In this document: positions 1 to 5,862 of the stretch, piece by piece
Layout: each line of letters opens with the position of its first letter
Numbering within the stretch: position 1 is the stretch's first letter
Assembly: GCA_964625525.1 (NCBI GenBank)
Contig: CAZVEE010000081.1
Coordinates: 1-15,934 of the forward strand
Length of the DNA: 15,934 nt
From: CAZVEE01 sp964625525
Lineage (GTDB): Bacteria > Pseudomonadota > Alphaproteobacteria > JAJFIK01
Direction of reading: 5' to 3'
Translations under genes and position numbers: made by a program
The notes under the pieces: model-generated
What the model saw: the letters and a program-made list of their open reading frames with translations, nothing else
What the model was told of the DNA's origin: nothing
Database searches by the model: none

Positions 1-256
1 CCTGATCGCCCAGCCAGTCCGACCCCTTCACGGTGTCGTACATGTGCCAGCGCCAGTCATCATCGCTCATATTGCCGAGCGCGGCAGAGATACCGCCCTG
101 CGCCGCCACCGTGTGGGAGCGCGTGGGGAAGACCTTGGTGATATTCGCCGTGCGCAGGCCCGCCTGGGCGCAACCCAACGTCGCGCGCAGGCCCGATCCG
201 CCCGCGCCGATCACGATCACGTCGAATGTGTGGTCGGTAATGTCGTAAGCCGCCAT
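1..256 (-). CDS. sdhA: Succinate dehydrogenase flavoprotein subunit (N-terminal part; gene runs off the left edge)
   Basis: Catalytic flavoprotein of complex II, which oxidises succinate to fumarate on the cytoplasmic face of the inner membrane and passes electrons to SdhB. Only the first 85 codons are present. They show the FAD dinucleotide-binding signature GAGGSG (residues 17-22) after a hydrophobic beta strand, and the block RSHTVAAQGG (46-55), whose His48 aligns with the histidine that covalently binds FAD in this family. The ATG at 256 is supported by GAGGA five bases upstream, which overlaps the sdhD stop codon. The gene follows sdhD by 8 bp, in the usual order sdhC-sdhD-sdhA, and sdhB probably lies beyond the window. 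Fumarate reductase FrdA is homologous, but the neighbouring cytochrome b556 and SdhD anchors favour succinate dehydrogenase. Confidence 0.97.
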   Translation of the reverse strand, partial: MAAYDITDHTFDVIVIGAGGSGLRATLGCAQAGLRTANITKVFPTRSHTVAAQGGISAALGNMSDDDWRWHMYDTVKGSDWLGDQ

Positions 257-264
257 GCCTGTCC

Positions 265-651
265 TCACCCGGTGAAGCTGATTTTTAAAATCGCGAACAC
301 CGCCGCCGCGCCAAAGCCATAGGCCAGGAAGTTCACCAGCAGGAGCAGCGCGATGCGGGATCCATCCGTTTCGATGTAATCTTCAATAACAACCTGCAAA
401 CCGAGGCGCATGTGGTGAAACGCCGCGATGATCAGCAGGATCATCAGAATGGAAACGAATGGGTGAGCGAGATAAGCGGTCGCCACCGCCAGGTCGCCTT
501 GCACGAAGATCGCCACCACCGAGACCAGAAACCAGATGATGAGCGGGATGAGCGCAATGGCGGTCGCCCGCTGCGCAATGAAATGATTGACGCCGTCCTT
601 GGCGGAGCCAAGCCCGCGGGCCCGGCGCAGCGGTGTGCGCAGATCCGACAT
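265..651 (-). CDS. sdhD: Succinate dehydrogenase membrane anchor subunit SdhD
   Basis: Small hydrophobic anchor of complex II that helps bind heme b and ubiquinone. The 128-residue protein has three predicted membrane helices (about 31-50, 62-81 and 99-122). The segment HHMRLGLQVVIEDY (79-92) matches the family's heme/quinone region: a histidine pair, Arg82, and the Asp91-Tyr92 pair that corresponds to the quinone-site DY of SdhD proteins. The ATG at 651 is preferred because it overlaps the sdhC stop as TGATG, the usual translational coupling. A GTG one codon upstream (654) would only add one residue. The gene sits between sdhC and sdhA and is certainly cotranscribed with both. Confidence 0.93.
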   Translation of the reverse strand: MSDLRTPLRRARGLGSAKDGVNHFIAQRATAIALIPLIIWFLVSVVAIFVQGDLAVATAYLAHPFVSILMILLIIAAFHHMRLGLQVVIEDYIETDGSRIALLLLVNFLAYGFGAAAVFAILKISFTG

Positions 652-1070
652 CACAGGCCCCCCATCCAGAACGCCGCCGCCCAGATCGCGACCGTGAGCA
701 CCACAGTACCCAGGAAAATCAGCACGCTCATGCGGCGCGCCGTCGCAATGTCAAACCCTGCGCCCGCATCCCAAAACAAGTGCCGTATACCGTTGAGCAG
801 GTGGTAGCAAATGGACACCGTGAAGCCGAGCAACACCAGCATGCCCAACCAGTGCCCAAACCCAGTGGCGAACAGGTCGTAAAGGGTCGGGTCTTGAGGC
901 GCCAGCGCCACAGCCACGAGCCAGAGGCTCAGAAACGCCGCACCGATGGCATTGCCCACCCCGGTCATGCGGTGAAAGATCGAGGTCGCCATGGTCGCGT
1001 GCCAACGCCACACCTGCAGGTGCGGCGACAGCGGGCGCGCTGCCGTGGAAGCCTTGGACGGTTCAGCCAT
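651..1070 (-). CDS. sdhC: Succinate dehydrogenase cytochrome b556 subunit SdhC
   Basis: Large cytochrome b anchor of complex II. The 139-residue protein has the family N-terminal signature RPLSPHLQVWRW (12-23) followed by SIFHRMTG (30-37). Ser30 and Arg34 align with the quinone-site Ser27 and Arg31 of E. coli SdhC. His90 in CYHLLNGIRH (88-97) matches the axial heme b ligand His84, and His97 matches the second conserved histidine. Three membrane helices are evident (about 40-57, 72-93 and 113-135). It is the first gene of the sdh operon. A candidate sigma70-type promoter lies about 80 bp upstream, and its stop codon overlaps the sdhD start. The Shine-Dalgarno is weak (GGGGAATGAGCA before the ATG). 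Confidence 0.95.
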   Translation of the reverse strand: MAEPSKASTAARPLSPHLQVWRWHATMATSIFHRMTGVGNAIGAAFLSLWLVAVALAPQDPTLYDLFATGFGHWLGMLVLLGFTVSICYHLLNGIRHLFWDAGAGFDIATARRMSVLIFLGTVVLTVAIWAAAFWMGGL

Positions 1071-1151
1071 TGCTCATTCCCCAGGATTGCCCGGTTTCGT
1101 CTGCCCGCGCGCCGGCCCGCGCCGCGCGATACGCCTGTTCGGATGGGCGCG

Positions 1152-1179
1152 AGTGTATGGCGCAAATCAGTGAAGTCAA
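1152..1179 (-). promoter_or_regulatory. Candidate promoter of the sdhCDA operon
   Basis: On the minus strand TTGACT (1179-1174) and TACACT (1157-1152) are separated by 16 bp, a good housekeeping-type promoter for an alphaproteobacterium. It implies a leader of about 75 nt before sdhC. The -35 element is embedded in a dyad GTGAA-N6-TTCAC (1170-1185), which could be an operator. Start-site data are absent, so this is pattern-based. Confidence 0.55.
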
Positions 1180-1185
1180 TTTCAC
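1170..1185. repeat. Inverted repeat GTGAA-N6-TTCAC over the sdh -35 element
   Basis: Perfect 5-bp arms with a 6-bp centre, lying exactly over the proposed -35 hexamer of the sdh promoter. Spacing and arms do not match the CRP/FNR consensus. It may be a repressor operator or chance; five-base arms are short. Confidence 0.35.
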
Positions 1186-1211
1186 ACGCCATTCTAACGC
1201 AGTGGTGATCA

Positions 1212-1245
1212 GCGACCGCCTCACTTGCTTTTGAGAGGCGCTCGC
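1212..1245. repeat. Imperfect hairpin between mesaconyl-CoA hydratase and sdhC
   Basis: Two 11-bp arms (1212-1222 and 1235-1245) pair with one mismatch around a 12-base loop. There is no U-tract after it on the minus strand, so it is not a standard intrinsic terminator. It could limit read-through from the upstream operon or protect a transcript end. Confidence 0.4.
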
Positions 1246-1262
1246 AAAATAGTCCGCATGGC

Positions 1263-2315
1263 TCAGCGCCGCGCCATCACCACCCAATAATCCAGGTCAA
1301 GCATTACGCTGGGATCATAGTTCCCTTCCCCGTCCCGATAGGGGAAATGCGCGCAGGGCTGGTCTTTCACCGCCACCAAGCGCAGGCGTAAAGCCCCGGC
1401 ATCCTGACGCCCGAGCAGCGGCTGGCGGTCCAGGACTTCCGACCAGGCATAGACCGTATCGCCGGAGAACGCCGGGCTGACATGGCGCCCGCCATTCAAG
1501 GCCACAATAAAGGCCGCATTGGCCAGCCCATTAAACGAGAGCGCCCGGGCGAGGGAAATAATGTGCCCGCCATAGATCAGCCGCTGGCCGAAACGGCCCT
1601 TGGATTCCGTGTGCTGATTGAAGTGTACTTTGGCGGTATTTTGATAAAGCCGCGTGGCCATCATATGCTCGGCTTCTTCAAGCGTCATGCCATCGACATG
1701 ATCAATGCGCTCACCCACCTCATAGTCGTCCCACAGATGCGGCGCCCCCGCGAGGGCCGCGTCATATCCGGAGAAGTCAAGGCCGTCGGGCAGACGCAGA
1801 CTGTCCGCTGTCACCGCCGCCGGCAGGTCCGGCACATGAGGCTCCGGCGCCGGCGCACTCGCATCACGCTTGTTGACCATCACCCAACGGACATAATCGA
1901 TCACCGTGTCGCCGCGCTGGTTCACACCGGCCGAGCGCACATAGACCACACCCGTCCGCCCATTCGAGTTCTGCTTGACCCCAATCACCTCACTCGTTGT
2001 TGTGATCGTATCGCCGGGATAGACAGCGGCGCGGAAGCGACAATCCGCATAGCCCAGATTGGCCACCGCGTTCAGGGATACATCCGGCACCGTCTTGCCA
2101 AAGACGATATGAAATGCCAGCAGATCATCCACCGGAGCGCATGGCAGACCACAAGCCCGCGCCAGCGCGTCCGACGACTGCACGGCAAAGCGCGAGCCAT
2201 AAAGCGCCATGTAGAGCGCCTGATCCCCCACCGTCACGGTACGCGGCGTAGCATGGCGGATGGTCTCTCCCACCGAAAAATCTTCAAAGAAGCGGCCCGG
2301 ATTGGTCTTGCTCAT
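1263..2315 (-). CDS. mch: Mesaconyl-CoA hydratase (MaoC-family double hotdog)
   Basis: Predicted to interconvert mesaconyl-C1-CoA and beta-methylmalyl-CoA in the ethylmalonyl-CoA pathway, which assimilates acetyl-CoA without isocitrate lyase. The 350-residue product is a tandem of two MaoC-like hotdog domains (about 1-160 and 195-345). The N-terminus KTNPGRFFEDF (3-13), the block ALYGSRFA (37-44) and the segment FGKTVPDVSLNAVANLGYAD (72-91) closely recall the Rhodobacter sphaeroides enzyme. In the second half, NTAKVH (226-231) resembles the D/N-x4-H active-site pattern of R-specific hydratases. The ATG at 2315 is chosen because AGGGGA lies five bases upstream and the conserved MSKTNPGRFF start follows; an in-frame ATG at 2330 has less support. 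It is 39 bp downstream of the CitE-like gene and probably cotranscribed. Confidence 0.9.
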   Translation of the reverse strand: MSKTNPGRFFEDFSVGETIRHATPRTVTVGDQALYMALYGSRFAVQSSDALARACGLPCAPVDDLLAFHIVFGKTVPDVSLNAVANLGYADCRFRAAVYPGDTITTTSEVIGVKQNSNGRTGVVYVRSAGVNQRGDTVIDYVRWVMVNKRDASAPAPEPHVPDLPAAVTADSLRLPDGLDFSGYDAALAGAPHLWDDYEVGERIDHVDGMTLEEAEHMMATRLYQNTAKVHFNQHTESKGRFGQRLIYGGHIISLARALSFNGLANAAFIVALNGGRHVSPAFSGDTVYAWSEVLDRQPLLGRQDAGALRLRLVAVKDQPCAHFPYRDGEGNYDPSVMLDLDYWVVMARR

Positions 2316-2354
2316 CGCTGTCCCCTGCAACTGTCGATCTCGCGCGCGTCCGCC

Positions 2355-3254
2355 TTAACCGCGCTCGCGTTCCACCGCGTCAATGGCCTCGGCCAGCGCC
2401 ACCAGCACTTTGGCCTGCTCCGCATGCAGACGCTCCACCATGCGGCCTTCCACCTGCACCACGCCTTTGGCCTGGTTTTCCGGCTTATCAAACTCGGCGA
2501 TGATCTTGCGGCCCCAGGCCACCGCATCCGCATCCGGCGTAAAAATGCGGTTGCAGGGCGCAAGCTGGCTGGGATGGATCAGGGTCTTGCCGTCAAACCC
2601 GAAGTCCACACCCTGGTGGCAGCTTTGAATAAACCCGTCCATATCGCGGATGCCGTTGAAGACCCCATCAATCACCGCAATGCCATAGGCCCGCGCCGCC
2701 AAGAGCGACAAGGACAGGCTGGTGACGAGCGGCAGGCGCTGTGGTGTATGCTGCGCGCGCAGCTCCTTAACCAGATCATTCGTGCCCATCACGAAAACAC
2801 TGAGCCGGGTCTCGCGAGATGCTGCCGCGATATCCTCCGCATGCAACATGGCAAGCGGCGTTTCCATCATGACCCAGAGCGCAGTCTTGGCCGGCGCGCC
2901 TTGCTTGGCGAGCATGGAATCGACCACACGCACGGCTTCGCCGCTATCAACTTTCGGCACCAGGATGGCATCGGGGCCGGCGGCACAGGCGGCCGCGATA
3001 TCCGCCTCACCCCAGTCCGTATCAAGACCATTGACCCTGATCACCACTTCTCGCGGCCCAAAGCCGCCGGCCGTCACGGCGGCGCAAACCTGCTCGCGTG
3101 CGCTCACCTTGGCGTCGGGCGCGACCGCGTCTTCCAGGTCCAGGATCAGACCGTCGGCGGGCAAGCTGCGCGCCTTTTCAAGCGCCCGGGCGTTCGAGCC
3201 CGGCATATAGAGCACGCTGCGGCGCGGACGCGCCGGGAACGGCATGGGTGCCAT
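2355..3254 (-). CDS. CitE/HpcH-family lyase, probable (3S)-malyl-CoA thioesterase (Mcl2-like)
   Basis: A 299-residue TIM-barrel enzyme of the HpcH/HpaI-citrate lyase beta family, probably acting on malyl-CoA or beta-methylmalyl-CoA. Visible family features are RRSVLYMPGS (11-20), DLEDAV (39-44), Arg73 in VIRVNG, Glu131 in METP and Asp160 in MGTNDL (the likely Mg2+ ligands), and the late block DGKTLIHPSQ (221-230). The N-terminus resembles the short Mcl2/CitE type rather than the longer Mcl1 malyl-CoA lyase, so a thioesterase making malate from malyl-CoA is favoured over a lyase. Pairing with mesaconyl-CoA hydratase supports a role in the ethylmalonyl-CoA pathway. The frame stays open far upstream, but the ATG at 3254 has AAGGGGA six bases before it and starts directly ahead of the conserved RSVLYMPG. 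Confidence 0.82.
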   Translation of the reverse strand: MAPMPFPARPRRSVLYMPGSNARALEKARSLPADGLILDLEDAVAPDAKVSAREQVCAAVTAGGFGPREVVIRVNGLDTDWGEADIAAACAAGPDAILVPKVDSGEAVRVVDSMLAKQGAPAKTALWVMMETPLAMLHAEDIAAASRETRLSVFVMGTNDLVKELRAQHTPQRLPLVTSLSLSLLAARAYGIAVIDGVFNGIRDMDGFIQSCHQGVDFGFDGKTLIHPSQLAPCNRIFTPDADAVAWGRKIIAEFDKPENQAKGVVQVEGRMVERLHAEQAKVLVALAEAIDAVERERG

Positions 3255-3308
3255 GGAATGTCCCCTTACTTCATGTCGGTGCGGGCGGCCGAGAGATGGG
3301 CGCGCCGA

Positions 3309-3335
3309 TTGGCCTTCGGCGCCAGACCCTATACG
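3309..3335 (+). promoter_or_regulatory. Weak candidate promoter for pdxY
   Basis: TTGGCC (3309-3314) and TATACG (3330-3335) are separated by 15 bp, shorter than optimal. The -10 box overlaps the opposing -10 of the CitE-like operon, which would make the two promoters mutually exclusive if both are real. Confidence 0.28.
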
Positions 3336-3355
3336 CTCAGCGCCCGATCTGCCAA
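3328..3355 (-). promoter_or_regulatory. Candidate promoter of the CitE-like/mesaconyl-CoA hydratase operon
   Basis: On the minus strand TTGGCA (3355-3350) is followed after 16 bp by TATAGG (3333-3328), about 75 bp before the ATG at 3254. The -35 hexamer is one arm of a perfect 7-3-7 dyad, so the promoter looks controllable. Assigned by pattern only. Confidence 0.5.
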
Positions 3356-3366
3356 GCCGCTTGGCA
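3350..3366. repeat. Operator-like palindrome TGCCAAG-CCG-CTTGGCA
   Basis: A perfect dyad with 7-bp arms and a 3-bp centre in the divergent intergenic region. It covers the -35 hexamer of the minus-strand promoter and lies 30 bp before the pdxY start. It is a good candidate binding site for a dimeric regulator; the regulator is not encoded in this window. Confidence 0.5.
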
Positions 3367-3390
3367 TCACAGTGAGCATAAGGGACTGAC

Positions 3391-3399
3391 ATGTCATGA
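3391..3399 (+). promoter_or_regulatory. Two-codon minimal ORF (ATG TCA TGA) overlapping the pdxY start
   Basis: The best-spaced ATG after the AAGGGA ribosome binding site encodes only Met-Ser-stop. Its TGA overlaps the pdxY ATG as ATGA. Initiation at pdxY may therefore compete with, or be reinitiated from, this minimal ORF. The arrangement is seen directly; any regulatory effect is inference. Confidence 0.4.
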
Positions 3400-4250
3400 A
3401 CGCGCCTCTGCCCGGCGTGCTCTCGATCCAAAGCCAGGTTGTCTACGGCCATGTGGGCAATTCCGCCGCGCAATTCGCCTTGCAGCGGCTGGGGGTGAGC
3501 GTTTGGGCGCTGCCGACGGTATTGTTCTCCAATCACCCCGGCCATGGCGGTTTTACGGGCCGAGCCCTGCCGGCCGAGGACCTCGCGACGCTCATCGACG
3601 GCCTGGCTGGGCGCGGCATTTTGAACGGCTTGCAAGCCATCCTCTCGGGGTATCTGGGCGCGGGCGATCAGGCCCGCGTGGTGGCCGATGCCGTGGCCAA
3701 GGCCCGCGCCGCCGCACCGGACCTCCTTTACTGCTGCGATCCGGTGATCGGCGACGAGGGCAAAGGCGCCTATGTGCAGCCCGGTGTGGCGGATGCCCTG
3801 TGCAACACGTTGCTGCCACTTGCCGATCTCGCCAAACCCAACGCCTTTGAGCTGGCCTGGCTCACCGGCAAACCGGTTGAGGATCCAGCGAGCGCCGCGA
3901 CGGCCGCCCGCGCCCTTGGCGTCCCTCTTGTGATCGTCTCATCGGTGCCCATGCCGCCCGACAATCGCGCCATCGGCGCCATGGCCGTGACCGCGCACGA
4001 GGCCTGGCTCGTCAGTGCCCCGCGCCTTGCAGCCCCGCCGCCCGGCACCGGCGATCTCTTCACCGCACTGATCCTGGGTCATCTGCTGACGGGTCAATCG
4101 AGCCCCGACGCCCTCGCCCGCGCCGCTTCCAGCCTGGATCACCTGCTCGACAACCACGCCCGCCAGACCGACGGCCCGGACCTGCCCCTGATCGCCGGGC
4201 AACACCATCTGGTCGCCGAGCCGCATCTGAGGGTGGTGTCAGTGGTCTGA
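3396..4250 (+). CDS. pdxY: Pyridoxal kinase
   Basis: Phosphorylates pyridoxal to pyridoxal 5'-phosphate in cytoplasmic B6 salvage. The 284-residue protein carries the PdxY/PdxK signature VLSIQSQVVYGHVGNSAA (8-25), the substrate-side block FSNHPGHGG (44-52), the nucleotide-region motif CDPVIGDEGKG (114-124), KPNAFE (147-152), and the ribokinase-superfamily catalytic motif PPGTGDLF (215-222) with Asp220 as probable base. Length is normal for PdxY. The start is unusual: AAGGGA (3380-3385) is ideally spaced from an ATG at 3391 that reads Met-Ser-stop, and the true ATG at 3396 overlaps that stop. The upstream in-frame codons contain a stop at 3387, so 3396 is the only sensible ATG. The 3' end faces asd with only 7 bp between the stop codons. 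Confidence 0.93.
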   Translation: MNAPLPGVLSIQSQVVYGHVGNSAAQFALQRLGVSVWALPTVLFSNHPGHGGFTGRALPAEDLATLIDGLAGRGILNGLQAILSGYLGAGDQARVVADAVAKARAAAPDLLYCCDPVIGDEGKGAYVQPGVADALCNTLLPLADLAKPNAFELAWLTGKPVEDPASAATAARALGVPLVIVSSVPMPPDNRAIGAMAVTAHEAWLVSAPRLAAPPPGTGDLFTALILGHLLTGQSSPDALARAASSLDHLLDNHARQTDGPDLPLIAGQHHLVAEPHLRVVSVV

Positions 4251-4257
4251 CTGTCCC

Positions 4258-5274
4258 TTACCGCGCCAGGTGCCGATTGATGAGGCTCTCCGCGATCTGC
4301 ACCGCGTTGAGGGCCGCACCTTTGCGCAGATTGTCGGACACGCACCAAAAATTCAGGCCATGATCGACCGTGGGGTCGATGCGGATGCGGCTGACATAAG
4401 TGGCGAAATCGCCGACGCATTCGACCGGCGTGACATAGCCACCGTCCTCATGCTTATCAACGACGAGCAGGCCTGGGGCCTCGCGCATAACCTCGCGAGC
4501 CTCATCATCCGTAATCGGATCATGGAACTCCACATTGACAGCTTCGGCGTGGCCTACGAAAACAGGCACACGCACGCATGTGGCCGTCACGTCGATTTTG
4601 GGATCCAGGATTTTCTGGGTCTCGACCACCATCTTCCATTCCTCCCGCGTCGCCCCGTCTTTCATGAACGTGTCGATATGAGGAATAACGTTGAAGGCAA
4701 TCTGCTTGGTGAAGGCCTGAGGTTCCAGCGGATCATTGACGAAAATCGCGCGGGTCTGATTGAACAATTCGTCCATGGCCTCGTGCCCCGCTCCGGACAC
4801 GGACTGATAGGTGGACACCACAACCCGTTTGATGCGGGCTTTGTCATGGAGGGGTTTCAGCGCCACCATCATCTGCGCAGTCGAGCAATTGGGATTGGCG
4901 ATAATGCGCCGCTTGGCGTAGCCGCTCAGCGCCTCGGCATTCACTTCCGGCACGATCAGCGGCACGTCCGGTTCCATGCGGAACTTGGAGGAATTGTCGA
5001 TAACCACCGCGCCCGCCTCGGCAATGCGCGGCGCCCAGGCCGCGGCCACCGTGCCACCCGCCGACATCAGCGCGATATCAATGCCTTTGAAGTCATAATG
5101 ATCAAGCGCCTTGCACTGTAGCGTGCGGTCGCCATAGGAGACATCTTTGCCGATGGACCGGGTCGAGGCCAGCGCCACCACCTCGTCGGCGGGAAACTCC
5201 CGCTCGGCCAGAATATTGAGAAGTTCACGGCCCACATTGCCCGTGGCGCCGACAACGGCGATGCGATAGCCCAT
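4258..5274 (-). CDS. asd: Aspartate-semialdehyde dehydrogenase
   Basis: Reduces beta-aspartyl phosphate to aspartate semialdehyde, the branch point for lysine/diaminopimelate, threonine and methionine. The 338-residue protein has the N-terminal nucleotide motif VVGATGNVG (7-15), DNSSKFRM (93-100), the catalytic block NPNCST (127-132) with nucleophile Cys130, STYQSVSGAG (154-163), and RVPVFVGHAEAV (235-246), where Arg235 and His242 match the substrate-binding arginine and catalytic histidine. Length is typical. The ATG at 5274 is chosen because GGAGG lies six bases upstream and MGYRIAVVGATG is the normal start; the longer frame to 5343 only crosses the preceding terminator. The leader is odd: a strong terminator ends right at the Shine-Dalgarno, so expression must come from read-through or a very short leader. 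Confidence 0.96.
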   Translation of the reverse strand: MGYRIAVVGATGNVGRELLNILAEREFPADEVVALASTRSIGKDVSYGDRTLQCKALDHYDFKGIDIALMSAGGTVAAAWAPRIAEAGAVVIDNSSKFRMEPDVPLIVPEVNAEALSGYAKRRIIANPNCSTAQMMVALKPLHDKARIKRVVVSTYQSVSGAGHEAMDELFNQTRAIFVNDPLEPQAFTKQIAFNVIPHIDTFMKDGATREEWKMVVETQKILDPKIDVTATCVRVPVFVGHAEAVNVEFHDPITDDEAREVMREAPGLLVVDKHEDGGYVTPVECVGDFATYVSRIRIDPTVDHGLNFWCVSDNLRKGAALNAVQIAESLINRHLAR

Positions 5275-5287
5275 ATCCGGCCTCCGG

Positions 5288-5322
5288 AAAAAAGTCCGCA
5301 TCTGGACCATCCAGATGCGGAC
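5288..5322 (-). terminator. Strong intrinsic terminator between rplS and asd
   Basis: On the minus strand a perfect 12-bp stem (5322-5311 with 5305-5294) closes a 5-base loop and is followed at once by six T residues (5293-5288). It sits 57 bp after the rplS stop codon and would end the ffh-rpsP-rimM-trmD-rplS transcript. The U-tract ends next to CCGGAGG, the asd ribosome binding site, so the same element could act as an attenuator for asd. Confidence 0.88.
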
Positions 5323-5341
5323 CCTTTCCAGATACGGACCC
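5311..5341. repeat. Duplicated terminator arm, 17-bp period
   Basis: The 14-base unit CCAGATGCGGACCC (5311-5324) recurs as CCAGATACGGACCC (5328-5341) with one change, three bases apart. In the minus-strand transcript both copies can pair with the terminator's 3' arm (5305-5294), the outer copy through one wobble pair, giving two alternative hairpins upstream of asd. Confidence 0.75.
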
Positions 5342-5379
5342 AATAAGGGGAAACTAAGCCGTTCGGCCTGCCTGCGCGC

Positions 5380-5862
5380 TTATTCGCTGGCGGCTTCCGC
5401 CTCGGCCGCCGCCGCAGCAGCAGCTTTGGCGGCTTCTTTCTCGGCCTGCTTAGCGGCCTTTTCGGCCTCTTTCTCCACACGCTCCCGGTCACGCATGGCA
5501 AGCGCGCGCTTGTCCGTGCGCTCGGCGATGCGGGCGGATTTACCGGTGCGCCCGCGCAGATAATAGAGCTTCGCGCGGCGCACCCGGCCCCGGCGGACGA
5601 CTTCGATGGAATCGATCAGCGGGCTGTAGAGCGGGAAAATCCGTTCCACGCCTTCCCCGTAAGACAGCTTGCGCACTGTGAACGCTTCATGCACGCCAGA
5701 TCCCTGGCGACCAATGCACACCCCTTCATAGGCCTGCACCCGCTCGCGCGTGCCCTCGACCACTTTCACATTCACTTTCAGCGTATCGCCGGGCTCGAAT
5801 TCGGGGATCTTCTTGGACAGCTCGGCAATCTGCTCGCGTTCCAGCTCTTCGATGATGTTCAT
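5380..5862 (-). CDS. rplS: 50S ribosomal protein L19 with alanine/glutamate-rich C-terminal tail
   Basis: L19 lies at the 30S-50S interface of the ribosome. Residues 1-115 are a standard L19: MNIIEELEREQI, FEPGDTLKV (22-30), VVEGTRERVQAYEGVCI (34-50), VRKLSYGEGVERIFPLYSP (63-81) and RGRVRRAKLYYLRGRTGKSARI (91-112, the strongly basic rRNA-binding end). Residues 116-160 add a charged, alanine-rich segment (KEAEKAAKQAEKEAAKAAAA and onward) likely to form an extended helix; E. coli L19 has about 115 residues and no such tail. The ATG at 5862 overlaps the trmD stop as ATGA, with GAAGGA upstream. It is the last gene of the operon, followed by the terminator. Confidence 0.96.
   Translation of the reverse strand: MNIIEELEREQIAELSKKIPEFEPGDTLKVNVKVVEGTRERVQAYEGVCIGRQGSGVHEAFTVRKLSYGEGVERIFPLYSPLIDSIEVVRRGRVRRAKLYYLRGRTGKSARIAERTDKRALAMRDRERVEKEAEKAAKQAEKEAAKAAAAAAAEAEAASE

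Noticed and set aside
1169..1186. CRP/FNR-type site at the sdh promoter
   Set aside because: The TGTGA-like half-site and its partner are eight bases apart rather than six, so the dyad does not fit the consensus.
1212..1245. Hairpin after mesaconyl-CoA hydratase as an intrinsic terminator
   Set aside because: No T-tract follows it on the transcribed strand and the stem has a mismatch with a 12-base loop; kept only as a repeat.
1482..3389. Long plus-strand open frame (635 codons) opposite mesaconyl-CoA hydratase and the CitE-like gene
   Set aside because: Arg/His-rich, no recognisable domain, and lies antisense to two clear enzymes; typical of open shadow frames in high-GC DNA.
5311..5341. 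Two-unit direct repeat as the beginning of a CRISPR array
   Set aside because: Three-base spacing, only two copies and clear function as a terminator arm.
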